This document shows positions 16,703 to 24,559 of a stretch of DNA of 56,167 nucleotides, piece after piece. The notes under the pieces were generated by a model. That model saw only the letters and a program-made list of their open reading frames with translations. It was not told where the DNA came from and searched no databases. Source of the stretch: DATKKG01 sp035543015 (lineage in GTDB: Archaea > Thermoproteota > Nitrososphaeria > Conexivisphaerales > DTJL01); assembly GCA_035543015.1 (NCBI GenBank), contig DATKKG010000062.1:1-56167 (forward strand), in the 5' to 3' direction. The number at the start of each line of letters is the position of its first letter. Positions within the stretch are counted from its first letter, which is position 1. Made by a program: the position numbers and the translations under genes.

Positions 16703-17128
16703 TCAAGCCTGCTTCTCTGTCTTCTTGAGAGTGGCCAGGTAGCCGTCGTAGACCTGGCGGACCCTGTCGGCGCTGGGGCCCGTCCCCTCGACCACGCCGC
16801 TCTCCGTCACCTTGATCTTGTCCATCACTATGATGGCGCCTATGTCCTCCCGGAGCCTGACCAGGCCTGGAAAGACCTTGTTGATGGCCTCGGCGAGGGT
16901 CTTCAGATCGAAGGGCTTCTCCACCAGCCTGACTTCCCTTATCTGGGAGCCGTTGATTGCGACCTTGAACATCCCGCCTTCGTAGCCTCCGAGGACAAGA
17001 GACAGGTTCTCGGATATGCCCAGGAGGAGCCCATCGTACTTCCTTCCGTCCGATGTCTCGACCTGGACCTTCCGGCCCACGAAAGTGCCCAGTTCCTCAA
17101 TATACCTTCGGGCAGGTGCTACTGACAA
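16703..17128 (-). CDS. Sm/Lsm-like protein with C-terminal domain
   Basis: A 141-residue protein. Residues 10-75 form an Sm fold (LGTFVGRKVQVETSDGRKYDGLLLGISENLSLVLGGYE, then KVAINGSQIREVRL). The remaining 65 residues (FDLKTLAEAINKVFPGLVRLRED and VMDKIKVTESGVVEGTGP) form a second small alpha/beta domain, as in the SmAP3 type of crenarchaea. Sm proteins form heptameric rings that bind U-rich RNA. The TTG start at 17128 gives MSVAPARRYI. The AT-rich stretch just upstream (TATATAAATAATTG in the 17150 region) holds the promoter for this gene and tgtA. Confidence 0.86.
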   Translation of the reverse strand: MSVAPARRYIEELGTFVGRKVQVETSDGRKYDGLLLGISENLSLVLGGYEGGMFKVAINGSQIREVRLVEKPFDLKTLAEAINKVFPGLVRLREDIGAIIVMDKIKVTESGVVEGTGPSADRVRQVYDGYLATLKKTEKQA

Positions 17129-17232
17129 TACAATGGTGCTTGATTCTCAGTGTATATAAATAATTGTCGAGAGAGCATCCGGACGCTGGAGATGGCATCC
17201 GGCTATTTTAGTCGCTTGGCGTGGGCGACCTC

Positions 17233-18036
17233 CTATCTCCCGGCCTCTGGGCCGGGCCGGCCCCGCAGGGCCCCCTTCTGATGTTCACTGCCCACTCTGC
17301 TGAGAGTGAGGAGCCTCCTTACCATCTTTTCGTGCTTGGCCTCGTCGAGATCTATCCAGTTCAGCAGGAGCCGCGCTACGGGGTGCTCCACTTGGATTTC
17401 CTCCAGCAGGCTGGCCTCCCTGGCCGAATCCTCTATTGAGAGCATGCTCTTCAGGATCGACTCCTCCGGGACAAGCCCCTTTCCCTTCCTTCCGGCTTCG
17501 ATCCAGGAGATGAGCTGAGAGACTACGTCGCCGTGCCTGATGCTGTCAGCGGCGATCATCCTCAGGAGCAGCTTGGTGTAGTCGTCGGATGTCCGGTTGG
17601 CGAGCTCCAGGTACTTCTCCGCTGCGTCCAGCTCCAGCCTGAGCCTGCTCCTGAGCAGCTCTAGGGGCCCTTCATCCACGACACCCTCGCCGGCGGAGGC
17701 CAGGGCCTCCTTGCCGCCGATCACGATGGAGACCTCCTTGGCCGTCTCCAACAGCTCAACTGGCTCGATCCCCAGGCCCAAGCGTATCCTCCTAGAAAGC
17801 CGTTCGGCCAACGGTTCCAACAGATCGTCGATGTTGGGAAGGGCAGCAGCCGAGGCCCCCCTCCTTCCCACGATGTATTGTGTCACCGCCGGTGGCGAGA
17901 CGCGCAGAGCCTGGGCGATCTCCTTCACACGGAAGCCTCTGTGCGCCAGCTTGATGGCCAGGCGGGCCCTGATCAGGGGAATGAGCCTCTCCTCGGGAAG
18001 GATTCCCTCGCCGAGGACGGAACGACGGACAGACAT
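17233..18036 (-). CDS. HTH regulator fused to a ferritin-like di-iron domain
   Basis: A 267-residue two-domain protein. Residues 22-60 form a helix-turn-helix (LAIKLAHRGFRVKEIAQALRVSPPAVTQYIVGRRG). After a helical linker, residues about 130-245 look like a four-helix ferritin-like bundle: a Glu in the helix RLRLELDAAEKYLEL, D164-x-x-x-H168 in DSIRH, Glu212/213 in the third helix and E232-x-x-H235 in EAKH. The layout suggests a DNA-binding protein that senses iron or oxidants through a di-iron site. It is divergent from a ZIP metal transporter, with repeated GTTAAC sites between, which supports a role in metal homeostasis. The fold assignment of the C-terminal domain is by motif only. Confidence 0.72.
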   Translation of the reverse strand: MSVRRSVLGEGILPEERLIPLIRARLAIKLAHRGFRVKEIAQALRVSPPAVTQYIVGRRGASAAALPNIDDLLEPLAERLSRRIRLGLGIEPVELLETAKEVSIVIGGKEALASAGEGVVDEGPLELLRSRLRLELDAAEKYLELANRTSDDYTKLLLRMIAADSIRHGDVVSQLISWIEAGRKGKGLVPEESILKSMLSIEDSAREASLLEEIQVEHPVARLLLNWIDLDEAKHEKMVRRLLTLSRVGSEHQKGALRGRPGPEAGR

Positions 18037-18051
18037 GTATCAGACTCTCCT

Positions 18052-18100
18052 GTTAATAACGGCGTTAACCCCGAAAGTTAACATCGTTAGCGATAAATAT
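18052..18100. promoter_or_regulatory. divergent promoter/operator with GTTAAY repeats
   Basis: Three near-identical hexamers GTTAAT (18052-18057), GTTAAC (18064-18069) and GTTAAC (18077-18082) occur at 12-13 nt spacing, followed by a related CGTTAG at 18085. An AT-rich box GATAAATAT lies at 18092-18100, about 36 nt before the GTG start of the ZIP gene. GTTAAC is itself a palindrome. The array lies between the HTH-ferritin-like regulator and the ZIP transporter and is a good candidate for the regulator's binding site. Confidence 0.55.
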
Positions 18101-18135
18101 TGCCCGACAATTCCCGGCGCAGGTAGACCGGCAAG

Positions 18136-18996
18136 GTGGACCTCCCACAGCTTCTCCTCTTGGGTGCCCTGTCTGGGTTCACAATCTTCCTCGGGCTCCC
18201 GCTGGCGCTCCTTCAGGGAGTGAGCTCGAAGAAGAAGGGCTTCCTCAACGCCTTCGCGGTGGGGATCCTCGTGTTCCTGATCGTGGATGTGCTCGACCAC
18301 GCGTGGGGCGCCGCCTCCCAAGCGGCCCTTGACGCTTTCGCCGGCAGGGCCAGCATCGGGTCAGCAGCTGCGGACCTTCTCGCCGTCTTCGGAGGGATCG
18401 CCGTCGGCCTCCTGGGGCTGGTCCTCTATGAATCGAGATACATGGCCAGGGGAGGGGGCAGCGCGGCAGGTCAGGCTGGCGTTCAGATCGCTTCGAATGA
18501 TGGCTCGATCCTCGAAGCGGTGACATTGGAGGATGCCGGCGCCTACAGGCTGGCGCTCATGATAGCCGTGGGGATAGGGGCCCACAACTTCAGCGAGGGC
18601 CTGGCCATCGGCCAGTCCTATGCAGCGGGCTCCATCGGACTGGCCCTAATACTCATAGTCGGCTTCGGCGCCCACAACGCAACGGAAGGATTCGGCATTT
18701 CAGGCCCTCTCACCAGGCTTGAAAAGAGGCCGAGCGTCCGCTTCCTGGCCACGGCTGGGCTCGTCGGCGGAGGCCCCACCTTCCTTGGAACCGTCGTCGG
18801 GAGCCTCGTCGGAGTCTCGACCTTCACCTATGTGCTCTTCCTGAGCATCGCTGGCGGGGCGCTGGTCTTCGTGTCCCTGCTGATGTACGGCTCCGGCAGG
18901 AGGCAGACCACCAACCGGGTGCTGATGGCTGGGATCTTCGTCGGGCTCTGCGCCGGCTTCCTCACGGACCTTCTTGTGACCCTAGGCGGCGCCTAG
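18136..18996 (+). CDS. ZIP-family metal transporter
   Basis: A 286-residue membrane protein with about eight helices. The two metal-binding helices of the ZIP family are clear: GAHNFSEGLAIGQS (HNxxEG) and GFGAHNATEGFGI (HNxxEG). The loop between the third and fourth helix is long and polar (RGGGSAAGQAGVQIASNDGSI) but lacks the His-rich run of some family members. ZIP proteins import Zn, Fe or Mn into the cytoplasm. The start is GTG at 18136. Divergence from the HTH-ferritin-like protein suggests iron or zinc supply under metal control. The metal itself cannot be decided. Confidence 0.9.
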   Translation: MDLPQLLLLGALSGFTIFLGLPLALLQGVSSKKKGFLNAFAVGILVFLIVDVLDHAWGAASQAALDAFAGRASIGSAAADLLAVFGGIAVGLLGLVLYESRYMARGGGSAAGQAGVQIASNDGSILEAVTLEDAGAYRLALMIAVGIGAHNFSEGLAIGQSYAAGSIGLALILIVGFGAHNATEGFGISGPLTRLEKRPSVRFLATAGLVGGGPTFLGTVVGSLVGVSTFTYVLFLSIAGGALVFVSLLMYGSGRRQTTNRVLMAGIFVGLCAGFLTDLLVTLGGA

Positions 18997-19000
18997 GGTC
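18978..19000. terminator. perfect palindrome spanning both stop codons of convergent genes
   Basis: GACCCTAGGC (18978-18987) and GCCTAGGGTC (18991-19000) form a 10-bp perfect stem with loop GGC. The stops of the ZIP gene (TAG 18994-18996) and of the convergent mannosyltransferase gene (TAG, reverse of 18993-18995) both lie in it. It could act as a bidirectional terminator or simply result from the shared CTAG. Confidence 0.5.
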
Positions 19001-20537
19001 CGCCTGGGCAGGCGCCCATTACGCAAGTGACCCACTTCGCGACGTTGGTGAGGATAGGTATCGCCGTGGATGACATCGGGAAGAACACGTAGAGCCAGCC
19101 CAGACATCCGAGCACGAAGCCGACCTTCATGCCGCGAGTGAACTTCGTCATCAACCAGGCGTCGGCGACCGCGGCAGCGGGAAGCATCTGGATCATGTAG
19201 AAGGGATAGGTGGCCCTGAAGAGCTGCGCGATGAAGTACGGAGCGTAGGTGGCGGCCATCCAGGCGATGATGAAGAGCGTGGTCCTGTGTTCGAGCAGGC
19301 TGAGCTGCCCGACCCTCCAGCCCTGGAGATAGAACGCCACCACCATCGCCAGGACGAGCAGCCACTCCTCGGGCATCGTCGAGATGAAGCCGAAGGGTGG
19401 ATAGAAGACGAGCCACGCCAGGGGCACCACCGATCTCCCGAGGAAGGGGAGCCACGACTCCTGGGGCCAGCCCGGCGTGCCGATGAGGGAGTTGTAATGG
19501 AGTATGTACTTGATGTGATCGACGAACGTGGGGAACGGCGTGAACACCGTGTCGTAGATCTGCAGGCCGGCGGCGGACACGAGCGCCGTGACCCCCACGA
19601 GGAGCGCGAGCCGGCGTAGGGACAGCTCGCGGGTGACCCCTCCCGAATAGAGAACTATCGCGAAAAGGAAGAGGATCCCCGTCTCCTTCGAAAGTATCGA
19701 GAGCCCGAGGAGCACGCCGACGAGGGTCTCCCTCAGGGAAGGATGGTCCTTGAGGAGCGCGAACTGGACGTAGACGGCGGCGAGGCCAAAGAAGACCATG
19801 GGGACGTCCGTCCATGCCTGCTGGTCGAGGCCGAGGAAGGTCCCGTCGATGAGGAGGAAGAATGCCGCCCACCTGCCGACCCTCTCGCCGCTGACCGCCC
19901 TCGCGATCCCGTAGGTCATGAGGAGGGTGCCGGCGCCGAAAAGGAGCGGGAAGAGGGAGTAGCCGACGATGTTCTTGCCGAAGACCTTGATCGAGAGCGC
20001 GAGGAAGAGCTTGTCGAGGGGAGGGTGTTCGTAGTTGCATGTGGAGGCCAGGGGCGCGGTGGTACACCTCTCCCCCGAAAGTATGTCAAGGGCCGCGGGG
20101 ATGTAGAATGCCTTGGGGTCGCTGTAGGGGGCGTTCCCTCCGGGGATGAGTAGTATCTCGGTGAGCTGCAGCGCCGCGTACGCAGCCAGGAGCAGGGGCA
20201 CGAAGAGCCACTTCCTCCAGCTCACCGGGGCAACGCCCTCGAGCGTGCCGGGCTGGAAGAGCCTCCCCCTGATGAAGGAGGCGCCCCCGAACCGCTTCAT
20301 GGGGTAGCTGACCGAGGCCACTAGGGCGAAGACCCCCGCCAGGATCACCCAGTATTCCCCGCGGGGGACCATCTCGGCGGCGTGGAGGACACAGCCGAGG
20401 CCGGTGGTCGTCGTGACCGGAGGGCAGATCGACTGCAGGAAGTAGTACGAGGAAACGATCCCACAGGCTATGGCGCCCAGGGCCGTCCCGACGCCGACGA
20501 ACCATTCCACCGTTGATGCCGACCGCTGGCGCGGCAC
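18993..20537 (-). CDS. PMT/ArnT-type (GT39) membrane mannosyltransferase
   Basis: A 514-residue polytopic protein. After a first helix comes a long extracytoplasmic loop with YEHPPLDKLFLAL, the EHPPL motif of GT39 enzymes in which acidic residues take part in catalysis; many hydrophobic segments follow (GRWAAFFLLIDGTFLGLDQQAWTDVPMVFFGLAAVY). This matches dolichyl-phosphate-mannose:protein mannosyltransferases and ArnT. It would move a sugar from a polyprenyl-phosphate donor to an exported protein or lipid. The Ser/Thr-rich linkers of the exported oxidase subunits at 41362 and 48275 are possible targets, which is inference. GTG start. Confidence 0.85.
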   Translation of the reverse strand: MPRQRSASTVEWFVGVGTALGAIACGIVSSYYFLQSICPPVTTTTGLGCVLHAAEMVPRGEYWVILAGVFALVASVSYPMKRFGGASFIRGRLFQPGTLEGVAPVSWRKWLFVPLLLAAYAALQLTEILLIPGGNAPYSDPKAFYIPAALDILSGERCTTAPLASTCNYEHPPLDKLFLALSIKVFGKNIVGYSLFPLLFGAGTLLMTYGIARAVSGERVGRWAAFFLLIDGTFLGLDQQAWTDVPMVFFGLAAVYVQFALLKDHPSLRETLVGVLLGLSILSKETGILFLFAIVLYSGGVTRELSLRRLALLVGVTALVSAAGLQIYDTVFTPFPTFVDHIKYILHYNSLIGTPGWPQESWLPFLGRSVVPLAWLVFYPPFGFISTMPEEWLLVLAMVVAFYLQGWRVGQLSLLEHRTTLFIIAWMAATYAPYFIAQLFRATYPFYMIQMLPAAAVADAWLMTKFTRGMKVGFVLGCLGWLYVFFPMSSTAIPILTNVAKWVTCVMGACPGGP

Positions 20538-20795
20538 TGAGAACTTCAGGCTCTCACCTCGTCCGCCGGCGGAGGCACGGCCGAGCTATCCGTCCTCGCC
20601 CCTATGAACTTGACTCCCCGCGGCGTTCGTGTGAACCTTTGAAAGTGTTACGACCGTCTCGCGGGTCCGGCCCCGTCCGACGACCCCGGGTCAGCGTGCG
20701 GCGGAGGGCTACGTCAGCATGGTTCCTCCCACAGAAGCCATGGCGGCCACCCGTCAGGGAGAATACCCCTGGTCCCCATCGCCGTTAGGAACACC
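20538..20795. other. 258-nt gap between divergent PMT and TFB genes
   Basis: No open frame or RNA gene is convincing here. The stretch is GC-rich with only one AT-rich spot (GAAAGTGTTACG near 20640-20650), so promoters for the two divergent genes are not obvious. A structured leader of the TFB gene is possible but not shown. Confidence 0.35.
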
Positions 20796-21773
20796 ATGAC
20801 ATACACCAGCGGGGTGTCCGCCTGCGACGTTTGCGGAGGGGACATAATCTCGTATGAAGGCGAATGGGTCTGCAGGAGCTGCGGCGCCGTGCCGGCCCAT
20901 GTGGACATCGGGGAGCCGACGTTCCGTCCGAAGGAGGGCTCGCTCACCGACCTGAAGGAGGTGGAGCTGGGCAGCTTCCTGGGGTCCAGCGGCTCGGCCT
21001 CGGTGAACGGCTACGCGGGGCTGGATTTCGAGTTCTCCACTCCAGCCTACATGAAGACCCTGTCGGACTTCGGCCTGAGGACCCCCGCCCAGAAGACCCA
21101 GACCTACGTGCTGGACATGGTGGCCAGGCTGGGCGAGTCCATAAACCTGCCAAGGAAGGCGATGCTAGACGCCCAGCACATGGCTTCGATCAGGCTGAGG
21201 CAGGAGCGCGTCAAGAAGGGTTCCCTCCCCACCCTGGCCGCCTACTGCGTCGTGGTGGCGGCGCGGCGCATAGGGCGGAGCACGATAAGCTGGAAGGTCG
21301 TGTCGAAGAACCTGTCGCTCATGGGCCACAAGGTCAAGCTGACCTCTCTGATCTCCATAGCGACGGCCGCTCCGCTGGAGCGCGGCAAGCTCAAGATGGA
21401 GGAGTATCTCAGGGACGCCGCCAGGAACCTGATGATGAGCCCGCCGGTGAAGGAAGGGATAGAGGCGTGCCGCCTCAACCCCATCAAGTACGAGGCTTCC
21501 CTGCTGAAGAGGGCCTCCTCGCTCATGAAGTCCCTGGGGCAGGAAGCCTTCTCCGGCTACAACCCCGTCGCGGTCTCGGCCACGATGCTGTACATGGCCG
21601 AAGACATGCTCACCTCCGAAGAAGGCAGGAGGAGGGTCTTCACCCAGAAGGCGGTGGCCGAGTTCCTGGGGGTCTCGGAGTACACCGTTAGGGAGCAGAC
21701 CGCCAAGTTCAAACCCTTCCTGCGAGGCAACCCGGAGCGCTCCGAGGCCGCCCCGATACAGACCGACTACTGA
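20796..21773 (+). CDS. tfb: transcription initiation factor TFB (TFIIB homologue)
   Basis: A 325-residue TFIIB-type factor. The N-terminal zinc ribbon has C10, C13, C26 and C29 (CDVCGG, CRSCG). A linker with a B-finger-like segment follows, then two cyclin-like repeats (about 105-200 and 210-310), the second ending in the recognition helix FLGVSEYTVREQTAKF. It bridges TBP-bound TATA boxes with RNA polymerase. The divergent linker and ribbon suggest it may be one of several TFB paralogues, which are common in this group. ATG start. Its stop overlaps the convergent pilin-like gene by 7 nt. Confidence 0.9.
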   Translation: MTYTSGVSACDVCGGDIISYEGEWVCRSCGAVPAHVDIGEPTFRPKEGSLTDLKEVELGSFLGSSGSASVNGYAGLDFEFSTPAYMKTLSDFGLRTPAQKTQTYVLDMVARLGESINLPRKAMLDAQHMASIRLRQERVKKGSLPTLAAYCVVVAARRIGRSTISWKVVSKNLSLMGHKVKLTSLISIATAAPLERGKLKMEEYLRDAARNLMMSPPVKEGIEACRLNPIKYEASLLKRASSLMKSLGQEAFSGYNPVAVSATMLYMAEDMLTSEEGRRRVFTQKAVAEFLGVSEYTVREQTAKFKPFLRGNPERSEAAPIQTDY

Positions 21774-22501
21774 ACCCACTGAAGGGGCACGACCGAGTCG
21801 TCCTCCACCGAGTAGGAGTAGCCGCCCCGAAGGACCTCACAGCCGCCGGAGTCCGCGACGGAGGTCGTCAGCTCAACATAGCCAGGGCCCTTCACCGTCA
21901 GCATGGTGGCGACCACAAGGCCCGAAGCTGCATCGACGTAGGAGCCGTTGAGCCCGGAGAGCTGGAACAGGCTGGCGCCCTCCATGGAGGAGAGGACGGA
22001 CAGGCTGGAGGCGTGTCGGGAGGAGACAAGGGAGGAGGCCGAAAGGATCTTGAGCCCGTGGCGAAGGGAGATGGAATAGGTCTCGGCGGCTGAGTCCCCC
22101 GCGCCGTCCCTTACGGTGTAGCCGATCCGAAGGGTCGCCAGCAGACCGCCGTCGGCTGAGGCGCTCACCTGGGCTGAGACGGAGCCAACGCCCAAGTCGA
22201 GGGCGGAGGAAAAGGAGAGGTCATGCAAAGAAGAGGCAAGCGAGGCTTCCAACACCGCCGAGTATTCCGCCGAAGGGGGGACGATCGAGAGGCTCTGCGC
22301 GAAGGCATCCAAACACGCCAGTGCGGAGGCCCTGACGCTCACCTGAAACGCGTCGGAGACGTCCCGGATAAAGGCCATCCTCGTTTCAGCCTGAATGACC
22401 GCCACGGAAGAGTCCGCAAGGGAGCTCAGCTCTATGGCCGCGCCCAGGACGAGGGCGGACATGACGAGCGCCGCCACGGTCACTGTCAGGGCTCTGCGCA
22501 T
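21767..22501 (-). CDS. exported pilin-like protein, last gene of the small secreted operon
   Basis: A 244-residue protein with an N-terminal signal anchor MRRALTVTVAALVMSALVLGAAIELSS and a Ser/Ala-rich beta-type ectodomain with many short strands (SAQVSASADGG, TLRIGYTVRDGAG, ATMLTVKGPGYVEL). The start is taken at ATG 22501 because it begins the anchor; the longer frame overlaps the upstream gene. I do not recognise a named family. It is the last of five tightly packed minus-strand genes, each with one N-terminal hydrophobic helix, close to a TadA-type ATPase gene cluster, so a role as minor pilin or surface subunit is likely but inferred. Confidence 0.65.
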   Translation of the reverse strand: MRRALTVTVAALVMSALVLGAAIELSSLADSSVAVIQAETRMAFIRDVSDAFQVSVRASALACLDAFAQSLSIVPPSAEYSAVLEASLASSLHDLSFSSALDLGVGSVSAQVSASADGGLLATLRIGYTVRDGAGDSAAETYSISLRHGLKILSASSLVSSRHASSLSVLSSMEGASLFQLSGLNGSYVDAASGLVVATMLTVKGPGYVELTTSVADSGGCEVLRGGYSYSVEDDSVVPLQWVQ

Positions 22502-22839
22502 GTGACCGACACCTCGACGACGCCCGGCGCCGCGTTGAACGACCACTGGAGGTAGGGATGGGAGGACGGCCCTCTCTGGATCGAGCATGTCACGTTACCG
22601 AAATGGAAGGTCTCCCCTCCCCCCTGGAACAGGGTGCGCGTTTCCAGGCCCTGTATCGCGGATGACACGGCGTTGACCCTCTCGAGGGACCTAGCAGCGG
22701 CCGCGGCGGATGCCTGGGTGGCACCCAGCGAAAGGGCGAGCCCGGCGAGAGCGAGCAGCGCTATCGAAATGCCTCCGAAGGCGTCGATCAGCTTCGTCAG
22801 GGAGTCACCTTCGCGATGGCCTGAAGCAACCCGAGGCAC
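22486..22839 (-). CDS. small single-anchor pilin-like protein
   Basis: The protein is best read from about residue 15 of the open frame: LTKLIDAFGGISIALLALAGLALSLGATQASAAAAARSLERVNAVSSAIQGL, a hydrophobic N-terminal helix followed by an amphipathic extension, then a short beta domain with two cysteines (NVTCSIQRG, VSVTCAEP). That is the layout of type IV pilin-like proteins. The GTG at 22839 is the only upstream start of standard type and overlaps the 36-residue gene before it; a CTG at about 22797 directly after that gene's stop is an alternative. No clear prepilin peptidase site is seen. Function inferred from context only. Confidence 0.55.
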   Translation of the reverse strand: MPRVASGHREGDSLTKLIDAFGGISIALLALAGLALSLGATQASAAAAARSLERVNAVSSAIQGLETRTLFQGGGETFHFGNVTCSIQRGPSSHPYLQWSFNAAPGVVEVSVTCAEP

Positions 22840-22907
22840 AGGGCGAAGACGGCCGCGACCACGATCACAGCCACGACCTGGACCGAAGTCTCCAGAAGGT
22901 CATCCAT
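22797..22907 (-). CDS. 36-residue single-helix membrane peptide
   Basis: ATG GAT GAC CTT at 22907 opens a short frame, MDDLLETSVQVVAVIVVAAV followed by FALCLGLLQAIAKVTP, ending at TGA 22797-22799. It is essentially one hydrophobic helix with an acidic N-terminus and a basic C-terminal end. It overlaps its upstream neighbour by 8 nt and the next gene's open frame, and lies in the middle of a row of one-helix proteins on the same strand, which makes it likely real in spite of its size. It resembles the stem of a pilin without a head. Function unknown. Confidence 0.5.
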   Translation of the reverse strand: MDDLLETSVQVVAVIVVAAVFALCLGLLQAIAKVTP

Positions 22908-23250
22908 CTTGCGACGCCTCCAGGATGGATCCCGAAGACCTGAACGTCACCTGCCCCCGGAGCGACACAAGGAAGTCGCCGCTGAGGCCGTCCAAGTTCG
23001 CCGCAGCGGTTTCGTTCCCAGCAACCATGGTGAGCAAGGTTCCCGAGAGGTTCAGCGTGATTTGGAAAGCCGAGGCGGGAAAGTAGACGACGACGGTCGA
23101 GTTCCTTCCCTGCGACCCAAGCAGCTCGACAGTCCTCTGAAGAAGGGCACTTGCGGACCTCGACTCCAGCTTCGTGGAGCTCCCCTCGATGCCCGACCCG
23201 AACGCGGTCATCGCCGAAATGGAGAGCATCGCCACCAGCAAGAACCCCAT
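22900..23250 (-). CDS. small single-anchor pilin-like protein
   Basis: A 116-residue protein starting at ATG 23250 with MGFLLVAMLSISAMTAFGSGIEG as hydrophobic helix, followed by a helix-like SSTKLESRSASALLQRTVELLG and a beta-rich domain (STVVVYFPASAFQITLNLSGTLLTMVAG). The residues encoded just before the ATG (KIVEGG) would resemble a prepilin leader, but no start codon precedes them in frame. The layout is pilin-like. It is 33 nt after the stop of the upstream member of the same operon. No family recognised. Confidence 0.55.
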   Translation of the reverse strand: MGFLLVAMLSISAMTAFGSGIEGSSTKLESRSASALLQRTVELLGSQGRNSTVVVYFPASAFQITLNLSGTLLTMVAGNETAAANLDGLSGDFLVSLRGQVTFRSSGSILEASQDG

Positions 23251-23283
23251 GCCGCCTTCGACGATCTTGGACGACGTTCCCCA

Positions 23284-23652
23284 TCACCACTCGAGGGTTC
23301 CGTTGTCGTTAGTCACCGTGAAGTTCGCCGTGCCCGTGAACGTCGATTGGAAAGGCGCTGATGCGGCGGGAAGGGAAATGGAATAGGTCGCGTTCCCCGA
23401 TGCGCACTTCATGACGAAGCCCACCGCAGTGATGTTCATCGGCGTTGGCGAGAAGACCCTTGTGCTCAGGGGCGAGCCCGAAAGAAGCTCTTCCGCCGCG
23501 GCCCCGGCGAGCAGGGCGCAAGTCGCCCGGGCGTACGTAGCGGCCTGGGCCGCCACGCCTGCTGCCCCAAGAGGCGTGGAGGCGGCGATAGCGATCACCA
23601 CGGACGTGACCGCGGAGATTAGCGCCTTTGCGACGATCTGCAAACAGGGCAC
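23284..23652 (-). CDS. small exported pilin-like protein, first gene of operon
   Basis: A 122-residue protein with a hydrophobic N-terminal helix (AKALISAVTSVVIAIAAS), an Ala-rich helical extension (AGVAAQAATYARATCALLAGAAAEELL) and a beta-type C-terminal domain with FVMKCASGNATYSISLP and TFTGTANFTVTND. Two cysteines could form a disulfide outside the cell. A TTTAATA box at about 23674-23680 lies some 25 nt before the GTG start, so the operon probably starts as a leaderless transcript. Part of a five-gene set of one-helix proteins; filament or adhesion role inferred. Confidence 0.6.
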   Translation of the reverse strand: MPCLQIVAKALISAVTSVVIAIAASTPLGAAGVAAQAATYARATCALLAGAAAEELLSGSPLSTRVFSPTPMNITAVGFVMKCASGNATYSISLPAASAPFQSTFTGTANFTVTNDNGTLEW

Positions 23653-23672
23653 CCCCCAACGAACTTGCGGGT

Positions 23673-23680
23673 CTATTAAA
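23673..23680 (-). promoter_or_regulatory. TATA-like box of the pilin-like operon
   Basis: On the minus strand TTTAATAG lies about 25 nt before the GTG start at 23652. This is the distance expected for an archaeal promoter giving a leaderless mRNA. Confidence 0.5.
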
Positions 23681-23821
23681 CGACCTATCTTAACACTTAA
23701 ACAGGCCTGATTCAGGCAGGGACGGCCTGCTCAATCGAGTCAGGTTATCTGCAGCTCTCTCAATAGGTTAATCATCTTTAACATATTGAAAACAATAGAA
23801 TAATCAGACCAATGAGGTCGG

Positions 23822-23850
23822 GCGTGGGCTTGGACCTGCGAAAGCGGGGT
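23822..23850. repeat. dispersed ~28-bp repeat, copy 1
   Basis: The sequence GCGTGGGCTTGGACCTGCGA is followed by AAGCGGGGTA. Copies 2 (24532) and 3 (24891) share the core GTGGGCTTGGAYCYRCGAA and the following GGG. It lies just downstream of the minus-strand membrane-protein gene. Confidence 0.6.
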
Positions 23851-23876
23851 AGAGTTACGCGAGGGGTCTTATGAAG

Positions 23877-24323
23877 TCAGATGTGTGTGTCTGGGGAACT
23901 CTTCCCATGCCTGTGTTGATAGTAGCCGAAGAAGCCCATCATAACAAAGAAGGCAGCCACTAGAACGTTGCCATGGGACTTTGAAGTCAGGTACCCATAC
24001 CAGTTCAAGCCGATGCTCCCTGCCATCAGGAGAAGCAGATAGATCACAAGCTCTATGGGCCATTTCTTGGGATGGTGTACAGGTTTCTTCCGACTCAACA
24101 GGCGATACCAGAGGTCGTAGATGAAGAAGATGACTATTGGGAGGAGTGTCATCGGCTTTGAGATGTTTTGGCCTACGAAGATATCCAATGCAAGGAGAGA
24201 GGTGAAGGGGACCAGGAGGAGGCTGAAGAATGGGGCTAGTTTCAGCTCAAGCTCAGATTGCTCAAGGGCGCGTATCAGGTACACGATAGAGAGGAAGGCA
24301 TAGTAGACTAGGGCGAACAGCAC
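23877..24323 (-). CDS. four-helix membrane protein of unknown function
   Basis: A 148-residue protein, mostly hydrophobic, with about four or five transmembrane helices (ALVYYAFLSIVYLIRAL, FFSLLLVPFTSLLALDIFV, MTLLPIVIFFIYDLWYRLL, LVIYLLLLMAGSIGLNWYGYL, VLVAAFFVMMGFFGYY) and a basic cytoplasmic loop SRKKPVHHPKKWP. I do not recognise the family. The codon use is visibly richer in A and T than that of its neighbours, which together with the flanking repeats suggests a small inserted island. The GTG start at 24323 follows a purine-poor stretch and is uncertain. Confidence 0.6.
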   Translation of the reverse strand: MLFALVYYAFLSIVYLIRALEQSELELKLAPFFSLLLVPFTSLLALDIFVGQNISKPMTLLPIVIFFIYDLWYRLLSRKKPVHHPKKWPIELVIYLLLLMAGSIGLNWYGYLTSKSHGNVLVAAFFVMMGFFGYYQHRHGKSSPDTHI

Positions 24324-24530
24324 AACCAGATTGTCGAGGAGAACTGCATCCGTCTTCAGTCACTCCTAGGGCTACCGCTCCGCCTTTCGCCTACTTCCGA
24401 GTGGATGCCCACGAGACGCTATGAACCCGGGTTCAGATATATGTCTTTCAGCACCGGGTAGGGTTCATCGTTCAAAGATCAGGTTGCCTGCTGCAGTTGG
24501 AAGAGGAAAGGTCATCGATCCCACCGATAG

Positions 24531-24559
24531 GGCGTGGGCTTGGATCTGCGAATGGGCTA
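24531..24559. repeat. dispersed ~28-bp repeat, copy 2
   Basis: GGCGTGGGCTTGGATCTGCG followed by AATGGGCTA; matches copy 1 at nearly every position of the core. It abuts the 3' end of the TusA-like gene (stop at 24557), on the same side as copy 1 relative to its gene. Confidence 0.6.
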
